Assembly: GCA_964635325.1 (NCBI GenBank)
Contig: CAZWOL010000069.1
Coordinates: forward strand, 1 to 12,478
Reading direction: 5' to 3'
Origin: BOG-1112 sp964635325
GTDB lineage: Bacteria; Bdellovibrionota_B; Oligoflexia; Oligoflexales; Bog-1112
DNA: 12,478 nucleotides
This document shows, piece by piece, positions 1 to 6,663 of this stretch (positions within the stretch are counted from its first letter, which is position 1; each line of letters starts with the position of its first letter). The translations under genes and the position numbers were made by a program. Below the pieces are notes generated by a model, which saw only the letters and a program-made list of their open reading frames with translations, made no database searches and was not told the origin of the DNA.

Positions 1-53
1 TAATGGATAAGCAGTAATTAATTAGTTCTGTGATTTAAAAAACGGAGGAACGG

Positions 54-395
54 TTAGGCGCAGGGAGGCTTGATAAGGCTAGAAAGATAGTCAAAGGGAT
101 TCATTCGATCAGATGTTGCTGACATCTGCAGGCCGGATACCGGCGGCGTTGAAACATCAACACTTGATGAAACGCTAAACTGGCAATGACCAAGATGGCA
201 CTGATGCTGTGCGCAGGTCTCAGTATCGCAGTCCGATTCGCCTTTTGATGCGGTCTGTTGATTGTGAGCTTCGTGAGCTGGCTCGCTTATCGAATTCCCG
301 CGGTCGCCAAATGCAGGTTTGGCTAGCAAATCGACGCTACAAAGCGAACTTGCCAGGGTGAGAAAGATCAAAAATTTTGCCAAGATATTCTTCAT
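54..395 (-). CDS. Small exported Cys/His-rich protein, CzcI-like
   Basis: A 113-residue secreted protein. Residues 1-30 form a signal peptide (MKN, a Lys, then a long hydrophobic stretch ending near AKPAFG); C19 is not in a proper lipobox, so soluble export is more likely than lipidation. Residues 41-71 carry a dense metal-ligand cluster: H41, H44, C56, C61, H64, C66, H67, H70 and C71, including the run CAQHQCHLGHC. Small exported proteins with such clusters (CzcI and CopL-like groups) are known beside metal efflux operons. The role as a periplasmic metal binder or regulator is inferred from this pattern. The ATG at 395 is chosen because the signal peptide follows directly; a good GGAGG lies at 411-415 but about 15 nt away, so the start is uncertain. 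The next gene in its direction is outside the window. Confidence 0.7.
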   Translation of the reverse strand: MKNILAKFLIFLTLASSLCSVDLLAKPAFGDRGNSISEPAHEAHNQQTASKGESDCDTETCAQHQCHLGHCQFSVSSSVDVSTPPVSGLQMSATSDRMNPFDYLSSLIKPPCA

Positions 396-704
396 GCGAG
401 GTCGGCAAATGCCTCCAATTCTTTTTATTATAACCGAAGCACTAAGCAAATTCCATGAGAAACCAAATTTTATTAGGTCCTATCATCGGTTAGTGCCATA
501 TCGGCCCTTGCCCTCTTAGCAAGAGTTAACCTTTTATCGGCGGCCCTTAGCCAAAACATTAGCTCTTCGGCCTCAATGTCGGAAGCCGCGCTTTAAAGTT
601 AACGCTTGCCCCATTGCCGATACGACTGTCAGTACACCCGTTACCAACGCGCGTGCTCTCGAAAATGCGATCGTCGGTCCAACCGTTCCCGATGCTACTA
701 CTGC
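396..704. other. Intergenic region without a convincing gene
   Basis: Both flanking genes are on the minus strand, so this holds the leader of the CzcI-like gene and the 3' flank of the receiver cluster. Visible structure: an imperfect direct repeat, TATCGGCCCTTGCC at 499-512 and TATCGG-CGGCCCTTAGCC at 535-552; short inverted repeats at 505-525 (CTCTT/AAGAG and CTTGC/GCAAG, which exclude each other); and an outer GGTTA/TAACC pair at 488-492 and 527-531. No T-run terminator was found after the receiver gene. The frame after the receiver stop stays open from 704 to 576 on the minus strand but has no start codon with a ribosome site. Confidence 0.5.
427..432 (-). promoter_or_regulatory. Candidate -10 box for the CzcI-like gene
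   Basis: On the minus strand these six bases read TATAAT, a perfect sigma-70 -10 hexamer, about 32 nt before the ATG at 395 and just upstream of a GGAGG motif (411-415). No recognisable -35 hexamer lies at the right distance, so this is a weak call resting on one box and its position. Confidence 0.25.
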
Positions 705-1094
705 TCAGCATCGCACGCACTCGCCGATATGGAATTGCGCGTCTAAGTTCCGCAGGTATGCCGCAACTTCGTTTGAAATGTCTGGTGTCTTAAGCATCAC
801 GACATTTGCGCCGCCTTCACGACGCGCTTCACGCCTTCCAATCTCGATGTCACCGGTAATCAAAATGATCAAAGTTTTTGGAGATACACTCCGAATGTGC
901 TCCAAAAGTTCCGGTCCATTTAAACGAGGCATCTGCCCATCTGTGACTACAATTGCATCTCGATTAGCTTCAAAAATCTCTAGTGCCTGACGACCATCTA
1001 CGGCGGTAAGAACGTCATGGCCGAGTTCTTCGATTCTTTTCGCCAGAAGCCAACGTAGATCTTCATGGTCTTCGGCGACGATGACCTTACACAT
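705..1094 (-). CDS. Stand-alone response-regulator receiver protein (second of pair)
   Basis: A 129-residue CheY-type receiver with no output domain. The receiver landmarks are in place: acidic pair E9-D10 (VIVAEDHED), phospho-acceptor D52 in VVTDGQMP, switch Thr T80 in LIILITGD and the conserved Lys K102 in VVMLKTP. It should accept a phosphoryl group on D52 from an unidentified histidine kinase and act through protein contacts. The ATG at 1094 overlaps the end of the upstream receiver gene by 8 nt, so translation of the two is probably coupled. The last residues, GECVRC, extend past the fold and contain two cysteines of unknown use. Neighbours are another receiver and an unrecognised protein; no kinase is in the window, so the pathway cannot be named. 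Confidence 0.88.
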   Translation of the reverse strand: MCKVIVAEDHEDLRWLLAKRIEELGHDVLTAVDGRQALEIFEANRDAIVVTDGQMPRLNGPELLEHIRSVSPKTLIILITGDIEIGRREARREGGANVVMLKTPDISNEVAAYLRNLDAQFHIGECVRC

Positions 1095-1491
1095 ACTCTA
1101 CCTTTCTCGCGTCAATACCGTTGCGCACGAGCACCCCGCGAAGTGTTTCGGTAACAGCGCGGGCATCATTGCTCTTCGAGATGCAGCCAGAGATCGCCAT
1201 GGATTTGGCAAGATTCTCTAAAAAAACATCGTTTGAAAAAAGAACGACCGGCACATTTGCGAAGCGAGAATCTCCGTAGAGACGTGCACAGAATTCGTCG
1301 CCACTCATGTATGGCATGTTAAAATCTGTAAGGATTAGATCGGGCGTAGGCGAGCCGTTGAGAATTTGCAATGCGTCTTTGCCATTTTCCGCTTCAGCTA
1401 TTTCATAATTTCCAAGTCGATCCAAACAAGAACGCAAAATGAAACGCCAAGACTCATCGTCATCAACAATAAAAACTCTTCCATTTTGCAT
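1087..1491 (-). CDS. Stand-alone response-regulator receiver protein (first of pair)
   Basis: A 134-residue single receiver domain. Visible landmarks are the acidic cluster D10-D12 (VFIVDDDES), phospho-acceptor D56 in LILTDFNMP, switch Ser S86 in VVLFSND and K106 in GCISKS. There is no DNA-binding or enzymatic output domain. The start at 1491 (MQNGRVF) is chosen because the receiver fold begins at once and AGAAGG lies 9 nt upstream; an in-frame ATG at 1542 would add 17 residues and overlap the upstream gene by 11 nt, and cannot be excluded. The stop overlaps the next receiver gene. The two receivers differ clearly in sequence, so they are not a recent duplication. Confidence 0.85.
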   Translation of the reverse strand: MQNGRVFIVDDDESWRFILRSCLDRLGNYEIAEAENGKDALQILNGSPTPDLILTDFNMPYMSGDEFCARLYGDSRFANVPVVLFSNDVFLENLAKSMAISGCISKSNDARAVTETLRGVLVRNGIDARKVEYV

Positions 1492-1531
1492 GATCCGTAA
1501 CCTTCTAGGAGTTCGCACATTTAAATCATTA

Positions 1532-2062
1532 CTAACCCTCATTCTTTTTTCGTTCGCCCGCTGCCGCCTGTAACTTTTCGCCAATTTCTAGCAGTTCTTT
1601 TGCAGTTGATTTTTCATTCGCAAAATATTGCGACATATCGATGCCCAGAACGGACAATGTTGCCGCTACAATCTGACCTAGACTCTTTGAATAGAGATCA
1701 GCTTCCGCGAAGCTCAGTTGCTCGTTGTAAAACATCAAAAACCGAATCTGTTCGGAATCTAGCGATGCACGTATGTAACCGCCATGCGCGGTGGAATTAA
1801 GAAGGTCAGCTAGATTTGGACTGGAATTGATCAGCCGGTCAAACTCTTGGTTGTTGATTATTTTGCGAAGGTCATAGGCCGCATTGAAAATGTAGTATTT
1901 GAGATTAGGTAGAAAATCCTTCGCTAGCAAAATCAGCATATTTTCCGCAGCGTGAACTCGCTTGCCAATCGGATCGCTTCCGAGAAACGCAATCGCTGCT
2001 TCTACCTGCCCTTTGGTGATGTATGGCTTCTTCACATTGAGAAAACGTTTTCCTTTGGGCAT
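1532..2062 (-). CDS. Unrecognised protein at the head of the receiver cluster
   Basis: A 176-residue protein of no family I can name. It starts with a basic segment (MPKGKRFLNVKKP), then appears mostly helical and mixed-charge, with no signal peptide or membrane span, and ends in a charged tail (AAAGERKKNEG). Segments near 35-70 and 100-140 look like amphipathic helices. An acidic or regulatory domain signature is not evident. The ATG at 2062 is used; a GTG at 2077 would add five residues but GAGG lies directly against it with no spacing. It is the first gene of a likely operon with the two receivers (the downstream one begins within about 40 nt or overlaps, depending on its start). A role in the same signalling pathway is inferred from position only. 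Confidence 0.7.
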   Translation of the reverse strand: MPKGKRFLNVKKPYITKGQVEAAIAFLGSDPIGKRVHAAENMLILLAKDFLPNLKYYIFNAAYDLRKIINNQEFDRLINSSPNLADLLNSTAHGGYIRASLDSEQIRFLMFYNEQLSFAEADLYSKSLGQIVAATLSVLGIDMSQYFANEKSTAKELLEIGEKLQAAAGERKKNEG

Positions 2063-2124
2063 CTGCTTCTTTCCCACCTCAAAAACTCACTCTATTTCGT
2101 CGATTTCAGCTCCAAACACGCCCA

Positions 2125-2152
2125 AATATAGCCGACTAAATGCAAAAATCAA
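2125..2152 (-). promoter_or_regulatory. Candidate sigma-70 promoter for the receiver cluster
   Basis: Read on the minus strand: -35 TTGATT (2147-2152), a 16-nt spacer, then -10 TATATT (2125-2130). This would start transcription near 2118, about 55 nt before the ATG at 2062. The -10 box lies inside AAATATAGC (plus strand 2124-2132), a 9-mer that recurs exactly at 2186-2194 in the same divergent region. Found by eye only. Confidence 0.4.
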
Positions 2153-2240
2153 TGGAATACATCTAGTTTTAGTAAAAACACGTTAAAATATAGCGATTTT
2201 GCCCGAAAAGACGCTGAGATAAGCTGTAATTTTATGAGAA

Positions 2241-2264
2241 TTCAGATTTTTTCAGAAATTTCAG
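2241..2264. repeat. Three phased TTCAG repeats upstream of the HTH gene
   Basis: TTCAG occurs at 2241-2245, 2251-2255 and 2260-2264, separated by 10 and 9 bp, about one helical turn each, in an A/T-rich stretch. The last copy ends 18 bp before the GTG start of the HTH gene. The spacing is what one would expect for a protein bound repeatedly on one DNA face, so an operator is possible, but low-complexity sequence could produce this by chance. Confidence 0.35.
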
Positions 2265-2282
2265 CGGGATAGAGGGCGATGC

Positions 2283-2513
2283 GTGAAAGATATAGAGGAT
2301 CGAGTCAGCAAAGTATTTAAGGAGATCATGGCGCAATGTAAGGCGGAGCGTCGCGCAAAGCGCGATATCACCTACGACGAACTCGCCAAGAAGCTCGACA
2401 AATCGTCTGGATATGCAAACGCCTTTGAAAGCGGTCGTACTTTCCCCTCACCAGCCGCCGACTCTACCGAATTGCAGAGGTCAATGCTGCCAACAGATCC
2501 TCTGATGTCATAA
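2283..2513 (+). CDS. Small XRE-type helix-turn-helix protein, C-terminus probably frameshifted
   Basis: The intact reading frame gives 76 residues. Residues 8-55 resemble the first four helices of an XRE/Cro DNA-binding domain, with ITYDELAKKLDKSSGY as the helix-turn-helix and FESGRTFPS as the typical family ending of that region. After FPS (2450) the frame becomes unrelated (PAADSTELQ...). In the frame beginning at 2453 the next residues are SRRLYRIAEV, exactly the sort of fifth helix XRE domains have, and that frame stops at 2540-2542. A 1-bp loss or 2-bp gain near 2450 would therefore explain the break. The start is GTG 2283, supported by GAGGG upstream; an ATG at 2279 is out of frame and ends quickly. 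It is divergent from the receiver cluster and overlaps the 3' end of the opposing repeat protein. Confidence 0.55.
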   Translation: MKDIEDRVSKVFKEIMAQCKAERRAKRDITYDELAKKLDKSSGYANAFESGRTFPSPAADSTELQRSMLPTDPLMS

Positions 2514-3067
2514 GAACCGAAAGGATTTCCGACTCTCGATGAATCCGCCGATGATCGCGACGTTTTAAGGCGAATCACCATGCGGTCGCTTTCGCCATAT
2601 GGGGATTCACAACTGCCGCGATACTCGCCCCATAGAGGTTGAATCAATGGTTGTGTCGGATGGGCTATTCCATCCCTAACCAAAGAAATCTTGCCGACAT
2701 TTCCACCACTAACATGGCGCAGACTGGCAGTTAAATTATTTCCATCGAATCGTTCAACGACGAGACTCACGTCCTGATCAGCCTGATCAAACACGAGCGT
2801 CGATGTAGAAATATCATATCGTACAGAATCGAAATGGTAGGAAACGTATTCACCACTTGTAAACTCGCCGAACTGCAAAGTAAGAACTGCCATCAATTCT
2901 AAACTTGAGCCAGTCTGGCGGTGTGCGACAAAATCGATTTTGGCGAGCTGCTCTTTTTGCAAGCGATCATGTTTAAGAGTGCCAACGAACCGACCAAATG
3001 AATCTGCACCGAAACCGGTCTTCGCGAAAAACAGCGAAAGAAAACAGAGTTTAAAAAAACTTTTCAT
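2372..3067 (-). CDS. Secreted beta-rich repeat protein, C-terminus probably truncated
   Basis: A 231-residue exported protein. Residues 1-20 form a signal peptide (MKSFFKLCFLSLFF...GFGAD). Residues 24-130 and 144 onward are two copies of the repeat seen four times in the large protein at the operon head: compare LTLQFGEFTSGEYVSYHFD with VRFYFGPFSSSEYIELPFD there, and the LWGEYRGS opening of copy two with LKGSYQGS. Copy two stops resembling the family near residue 196 (GSIDL); the remaining 35 residues are antisense to the HTH gene, so the natural C-terminus seems lost. Function unknown; beta-rich periplasmic or surface location inferred. Start: GGGGAGG (3074-3080) is 6 nt from ATG 3067; a tandem ATG at 3070 is the alternative. 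The Shine-Dalgarno overlaps the palindrome CCCCGCGGGG (3077-3086). Confidence 0.65.
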   Translation of the reverse strand: MKSFFKLCFLSLFFAKTGFGADSFGRFVGTLKHDRLQKEQLAKIDFVAHRQTGSSLELMAVLTLQFGEFTSGEYVSYHFDSVRYDISTSTLVFDQADQDVSLVVERFDGNNLTASLRHVSGGNVGKISLVRDGIAHPTQPLIQPLWGEYRGSCESPYGESDRMVIRLKTSRSSADSSRVGNPFGSYDIRGSVGSIDLCNSVESAAGEGKVRPLSKAFAYPDDLSSFLASSS

Positions 3068-3105
3068 CATTTGCCTCCCCGCGGGGAAACTATGATTGGC
3101 TAGAC

Positions 3106-3134
3106 AAAAACCCACTGCCCGTGCTTGCAGTGGG
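3106..3134 (-). terminator. Rho-independent terminator after the His-rich small gene
   Basis: On the minus strand a perfect 8-bp stem, CCCACTGC and GCAGTGGG (3127-3134 and 3111-3118), closes an 8-nt loop and is followed at once by TTTTTGTCTA (five T from 3110 to 3106). It lies about 32 nt after the stop of the His-rich gene and 40 nt before the start of the repeat protein, so it should end or attenuate the efflux operon there. Confidence 0.85.
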
Positions 3135-3165
3135 CATAGCGTATCAATTAGTTTCCACGAATCAG

Positions 3166-3399
3166 TTAATCGTGCTTGTGACCATCGCCTTCTTTATGGT
3201 GGTCATCTCCACCCTTTTTCCACTTGCCGCCCTTCTTTTTGCAGTCATCTTTTGAGCTAGCTTCAATGTCCGTGACCTTGCCGTCCTTGTCCTTTTTTTC
3301 ACAGTGCCACTCCTCTTTCTTTTCACCCTCTGCAAGAGCGACAACAGGTGACAAAAGAAAACCCGTTAAGATTAACTTGAGACCAAAAGCCTTGTTCAT
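3166..3399 (-). CDS. Small secreted His-tailed metal-binding protein
   Basis: A 77-residue protein. Residues 1-23 are a signal peptide (MNKAFGLKLILTGFLLSPVVALA, cleavage before EGEKK). The mature part is extremely charged and Lys-rich, with WHCEKK and DDCKKKGGKWKKGG each supplying one Cys, which could form a disulfide, and ends in a histidine-rich tail (DDHHKEGDGHKHD). Such a tail is expected to bind divalent metal. It follows the RND pump by 66 nt and precedes a strong terminator, so it is probably the last gene of the efflux operon and serves as a periplasmic metal sponge or shuttle; this role is inferred from composition and position. AGGAGG 5 nt before ATG 3399 makes the start secure. Confidence 0.8.
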   Translation of the reverse strand: MNKAFGLKLILTGFLLSPVVALAEGEKKEEWHCEKKDKDGKVTDIEASSKDDCKKKGGKWKKGGDDHHKEGDGHKHD

Positions 3400-3431
3400 A
3401 TTTCCTCCTGTGATTCAACCAATTCCATCAA

Positions 3432-3458
3432 ACGCTCTAAGAACCATTCTCGGAGCGT
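3432..3458 (-). other. Intergenic hairpin between pump gene and His-rich gene
   Basis: As minus-strand RNA, ACGCUC (3458-3453) pairs with GAGCGU (3437-3432) and the inner AGAA pairs with UUCU around a 3-nt loop, with one mismatch and one G-U pair between them. It begins 8 nt after the stop of the RND gene. No T-run follows, so it is not a standard terminator; an mRNA 3'-end stabiliser or partial attenuator between the two genes would fit. Confidence 0.45.
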
Positions 3459-3465
3459 CAGACCA

Positions 3466-6400
3466 TTAAACAAGTCGCGCAACCACACGCTTTTTCTTGC
3501 CGCTGTCTTGACGATGAAAAATGCAGTACAGCATCGGCAAGACGAGCAGCGTCAGAGCGGTTGAAGAAACAATTCCACCAATAACAACCGTAGCGAGAGG
3601 TCTTTGCACTTCGGCTCCGGTTCCGGTGGCTAGGGCCATGGGAACAAAACCAAGTGACGCAACAAGTGCTGTCATAAGCACGGGTCGCAGCCTCTCTTTT
3701 GCGCCGGTTTTTGCGGCCTCTAAGAGAGGATGTCCCTCCTCACGCAGTCTATTGATGAAGGTAATCATGACGAGTCCGTTGAGCACGGCAACCCCTGACA
3801 GGGCGATAAAGCCCACGCCTGCAGAAATTGATAGAGGGATACCGCGCATCCAGATGGCAATGATTCCACCTGTAAGTGCAAACGGAACGCCTGTGAATAC
3901 AAGCAACGCATCTTTAGCGTTGCTGAAGCTGACGTAAAGCAGACCAAAGATGAGAACCAATACAATGGGGACGACAATTTGCAGACGCTTCGTTGCTGAA
4001 ATCAGTTGTTCAAATTGTCCACCCCAAGCAATCCAATAACCGGCAGGAATCTCGACATCCTTTTTGATCCGCTCACGAGCTTCATTGACGAAACCGCCAA
4101 GGTCTCGGCCTCGCACGTTAGCTGTAACGACTACGCGCCTTTTACCGTTTTCGCGGCTGATTTGGTTGGGACCGGGAGAGATATTAAGGTCTGCCACTGA
4201 GCCAAGCGTAATATAGCGCAACGCGGCAGCATCCGCTGCTTTGGGTGCATCCTCGCCATGCTCGGGGATGGAAATGGGTAAACGCTTTAATTCTTCAAGG
4301 TCAGCGCGAATTCGCTCTGGCAATTTCACGATCAGACTAAATCTGCGATCACCTTCAAAAAGTTTTCCAGAGACTTTGCCGCCAAGAGCAATTTCAATGA
4401 CATCTTGAACGTCAGAAACGTTGAGTCCAATTCGCGAAAGTTTTTGTCTATCGAACTTAATCGTAAGGACTGGCAGACCAGAAACCTGTTCCACCTTAAC
4501 GTCTGATGCTCCACTAACCTGTCTTGTTATTGAGGCGACTTTTTCTGCGGTTTTAAGCAGGACGTCCATATCGTCACCAAAGATCTTGATGCCAACATCG
4601 CTACGAACACCTGAAATTAGTTCATTGAACCGCATTTGAATCGGTTGCGTGAATTCGTACTGATTTCCCGGAAGTTCCTTCAAATAATGCTCGATCGTAT
4701 CGACCAGCTCAGTCTTGGATTTGGACTTATCTGGCCATTCGCTGTGAGGCTTAAGCATAATAAATGTGTCGGCCACGTTTGGCGGCATAGGGTCTGTCGC
4801 AACTTCAGCCGTACCGATTTTTGAGAATACCGTCTTTACCTCAGGAAACGACATGATTTCCTTTTCGACTGCCTTTTGCATTTCAACGGCTTGGCTTAGG
4901 CTTGTTCCTGGAACACGCATCGCGTGAGTGGCCACGTCGCCTTCATCAAGGCTTGGAATAAATTCACTGCCCATTTTTGTTGTAATCAGTGCGCAAAGGA
5001 CAATCAAAATAACCGTCGAGAAAATGAGTAAACGTTTTCCCTTAAAAGTAAGATCTTGAATGGGATGGTAGATTTTATTAGCCCAGCGCATAATGAAATT
5101 TTCTTTTTCCTCTATCTTTCCCGATAAAACGATCGAAACAGCGGCGGGAACGAAGGTAATCGAAAGAATCATGGCACCAAGCAGTGCAGCGATGACTGTG
5201 AATGCCATGGGATAAAACATTTTTCCTTCGACACCAGTAAGCGTCAGGATAGGAAGGTAAACGATCATAATGATCAGCTCGCCAAACATCGTGGCCTGTC
5301 GAACCTCTTTTGTTGCCTCAAAGACTGTTTCTAGGCGTTCTTGAAGGGTGAGCGCGCGACCAAGTTCATGCCCCTTTTCGCCGATACGCTTAATGCAGTT
5401 TTCAACGATGATGACGGCACCATCAACGATAAGCCCAAAATCCAGGGCACCAAGGCTCATGAGGTTGCCACTGATACTGCTGCGTACCATGCCGATTGCA
5501 GTGAAAAACATGGAGAGGGGAATAATCATCGCGGTTACGAATGCCGCTTTGATATTGCCTAGAAAAAGAAAGAGAATGGCGATAACTAAAATCGCGCCTT
5601 CTATCAGGTTCTTTGATACGGTACTGATTGTTTTATCAACAAGCACAGTCCGGTCGTATATGGTATCAACAATGACACCTTTCGGAACGCTACGCTTGAT
5701 GTCATCCATCTTGTCATCTACTCGATGAGACACCGTGCGACTATTTTCTCCCATCAGCATGAAAACGGTACCGATGACCACTTCTTTACCGTTTTGAGTG
5801 CCAGCTCCCGTGCGTTGTTCCTGTCCTAAAATGACGTCGGCAACGTCACGGATGTAAATTGGAACGCCTTCAATGTTCTTGATAATGATGCCTTCAACTT
5901 CTTCTATTGATCTAACTTGACCCGGAGCACGGATCAGAAGTTGTTCACCATTTTTTTCAATGTAACCCGCTCCGACGTTTTCATTGTTTTTCTCAAGGGC
6001 GGCGACAATTTCATTGAGCGAAAGTCCGTAAGCCAAAAGGCGATCTGGATAAGGCGTGATATGGAACTGCTTCTCGAAGCCACCAATCGTATTAACTTCT
6101 GTGACACCAGGAACGGTGCGAAGCTGCGGTTTAATGATCCAATCTTGAATTTCTCGCAAATCGGTAAGCGTATACGGCTGTCCATTTGGTTTTTTAGCGT
6201 CGGCTTCCGAACTAACCGTCCACATGTAGATTTCGCCAAGACCCGTTGATATTGGTCCCATGGTCGGATCAACACCTTCAGGCAATTGCCCACGAACCTC
6301 TTGCAGACGTTCGTTTACAAGCTGTCTTGCAAAATAGATGTCAGTGCCGTCCTTAAAGACAACTGTCACTTGCGAAAGTCCGTAACGCGACAGTGAGCGC

Positions 6401-6645
6401 GACTGCTCAAGAGCTGGTAAACCAGACATCGCTGTTTCGATAGGAAAGGTGACGCGCTGCTCAACTTCAAAGGGAGAGTATCCCGGAGCAACGCTATTGA
6501 TTTGTACCTGCACATTGGTGATATCGGGAACCGCATCAATTGGCAGACGAGAAAGGTTATAAACCCCGACTGCGACAAGTCCCAAAGTTGCAACGAGCAC
6601 AAGCCATCTTTGATTAATCGAGAATTTTAAAATCTTTTCTAACAA
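3466..6645 (-). CDS. czcA: CzcA-type heavy-metal efflux RND pump
   Basis: Full-length inner-membrane proton/cation antiporter of the HME-RND family (1059 residues, usual about 1040-1070). It exports divalent cations from periplasm or cytoplasm through an adaptor and an outer-membrane channel. The first membrane helix (residues 14-31) is followed by the family signature LPIDAVPDITNVQVQINS; helix 4 carries DFGLIVDGAVIIVEN, placing D402, D408 and E415 exactly as in Cupriavidus CzcA, the acidic triad needed for proton-coupled divalent-metal export. CusA-type monovalent (Cu/Ag) pumps have Ala at the first site, so they are disfavoured. GSEFIPSLDEGD and the second helix bundle near the C-terminus are intact. 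The start is TTG 6645 (MLEKILKFS as in homologues), with AGGG 7 nt upstream and 18 nt after the adaptor stop. Exact metal (Zn, Co, Cd or Ni) cannot be read from the sequence. Confidence 0.95.
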   Translation of the reverse strand: MLEKILKFSINQRWLVLVATLGLVAVGVYNLSRLPIDAVPDITNVQVQINSVAPGYSPFEVEQRVTFPIETAMSGLPALEQSRSLSRYGLSQVTVVFKDGTDIYFARQLVNERLQEVRGQLPEGVDPTMGPISTGLGEIYMWTVSSEADAKKPNGQPYTLTDLREIQDWIIKPQLRTVPGVTEVNTIGGFEKQFHITPYPDRLLAYGLSLNEIVAALEKNNENVGAGYIEKNGEQLLIRAPGQVRSIEEVEGIIIKNIEGVPIYIRDVADVILGQEQRTGAGTQNGKEVVIGTVFMLMGENSRTVSHRVDDKMDDIKRSVPKGVIVDTIYDRTVLVDKTISTVSKNLIEGAILVIAILFLFLGNIKAAFVTAMIIPLSMFFTAIGMVRSSISGNLMSLGALDFGLIVDGAVIIVENCIKRIGEKGHELGRALTLQERLETVFEATKEVRQATMFGELIIMIVYLPILTLTGVEGKMFYPMAFTVIAALLGAMILSITFVPAAVSIVLSGKIEEKENFIMRWANKIYHPIQDLTFKGKRLLIFSTVILIVLCALITTKMGSEFIPSLDEGDVATHAMRVPGTSLSQAVEMQKAVEKEIMSFPEVKTVFSKIGTAEVATDPMPPNVADTFIMLKPHSEWPDKSKSKTELVDTIEHYLKELPGNQYEFTQPIQMRFNELISGVRSDVGIKIFGDDMDVLLKTAEKVASITRQVSGASDVKVEQVSGLPVLTIKFDRQKLSRIGLNVSDVQDVIEIALGGKVSGKLFEGDRRFSLIVKLPERIRADLEELKRLPISIPEHGEDAPKAADAAALRYITLGSVADLNISPGPNQISRENGKRRVVVTANVRGRDLGGFVNEARERIKKDVEIPAGYWIAWGGQFEQLISATKRLQIVVPIVLVLIFGLLYVSFSNAKDALLVFTGVPFALTGGIIAIWMRGIPLSISAGVGFIALSGVAVLNGLVMITFINRLREEGHPLLEAAKTGAKERLRPVLMTALVASLGFVPMALATGTGAEVQRPLATVVIGGIVSSTALTLLVLPMLYCIFHRQDSGKKKRVVARLV

Positions 6646-6663
6646 CAGTGTACCCTTTCCGTA

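Noticed and set aside
1..53. Terminator after the CzcI-like gene
   Set aside because: A T6 run is present on the minus strand (complement of A residues near 37-42), but no stable stem precedes it.
576..704. Open frame continuing past the stop of the second receiver gene on the minus strand
   Set aside because: The receiver fold is already complete at the stop, and the 43 extra codons have no start with a ribosome site and no recognisable domain.
691..712. GATGCT/AGCATC inverted repeat at the end of the receiver gene as a terminator
   Set aside because: The stem is short with a 10-nt loop, overlaps coding sequence and has no T-run.
2440..2500. Insertion sequence or transposon scar at the suspected junction
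   Set aside because: No terminal inverted repeats, target duplications or transposase remnants are visible around it.
2598..2634. TATGGGG/CCCCATA inverted repeat
   Set aside because: It lies inside coding sequence of the repeat protein with a 23-nt loop and nothing around it suggests a regulatory role.
3162..3344. Arg/Lys-rich open frame on the minus strand overlapping the His-rich gene
   Set aside because: It is the shifted frame of the Lys-rich gene; the alternative has a signal peptide, a strong ribosome site and a terminator.
4332..4514. Possible CusA-like copper specificity of the pump
   Set aside because: Helix 4 has Asp at both sites (D402, D408) as in divalent-metal CzcA pumps, where CusA has Ala at the first.
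5348..5728. Long plus-strand open frames within the pump gene
   Set aside because: They are antisense shadows of a full-length conserved RND gene with no ribosome sites or domain signatures.
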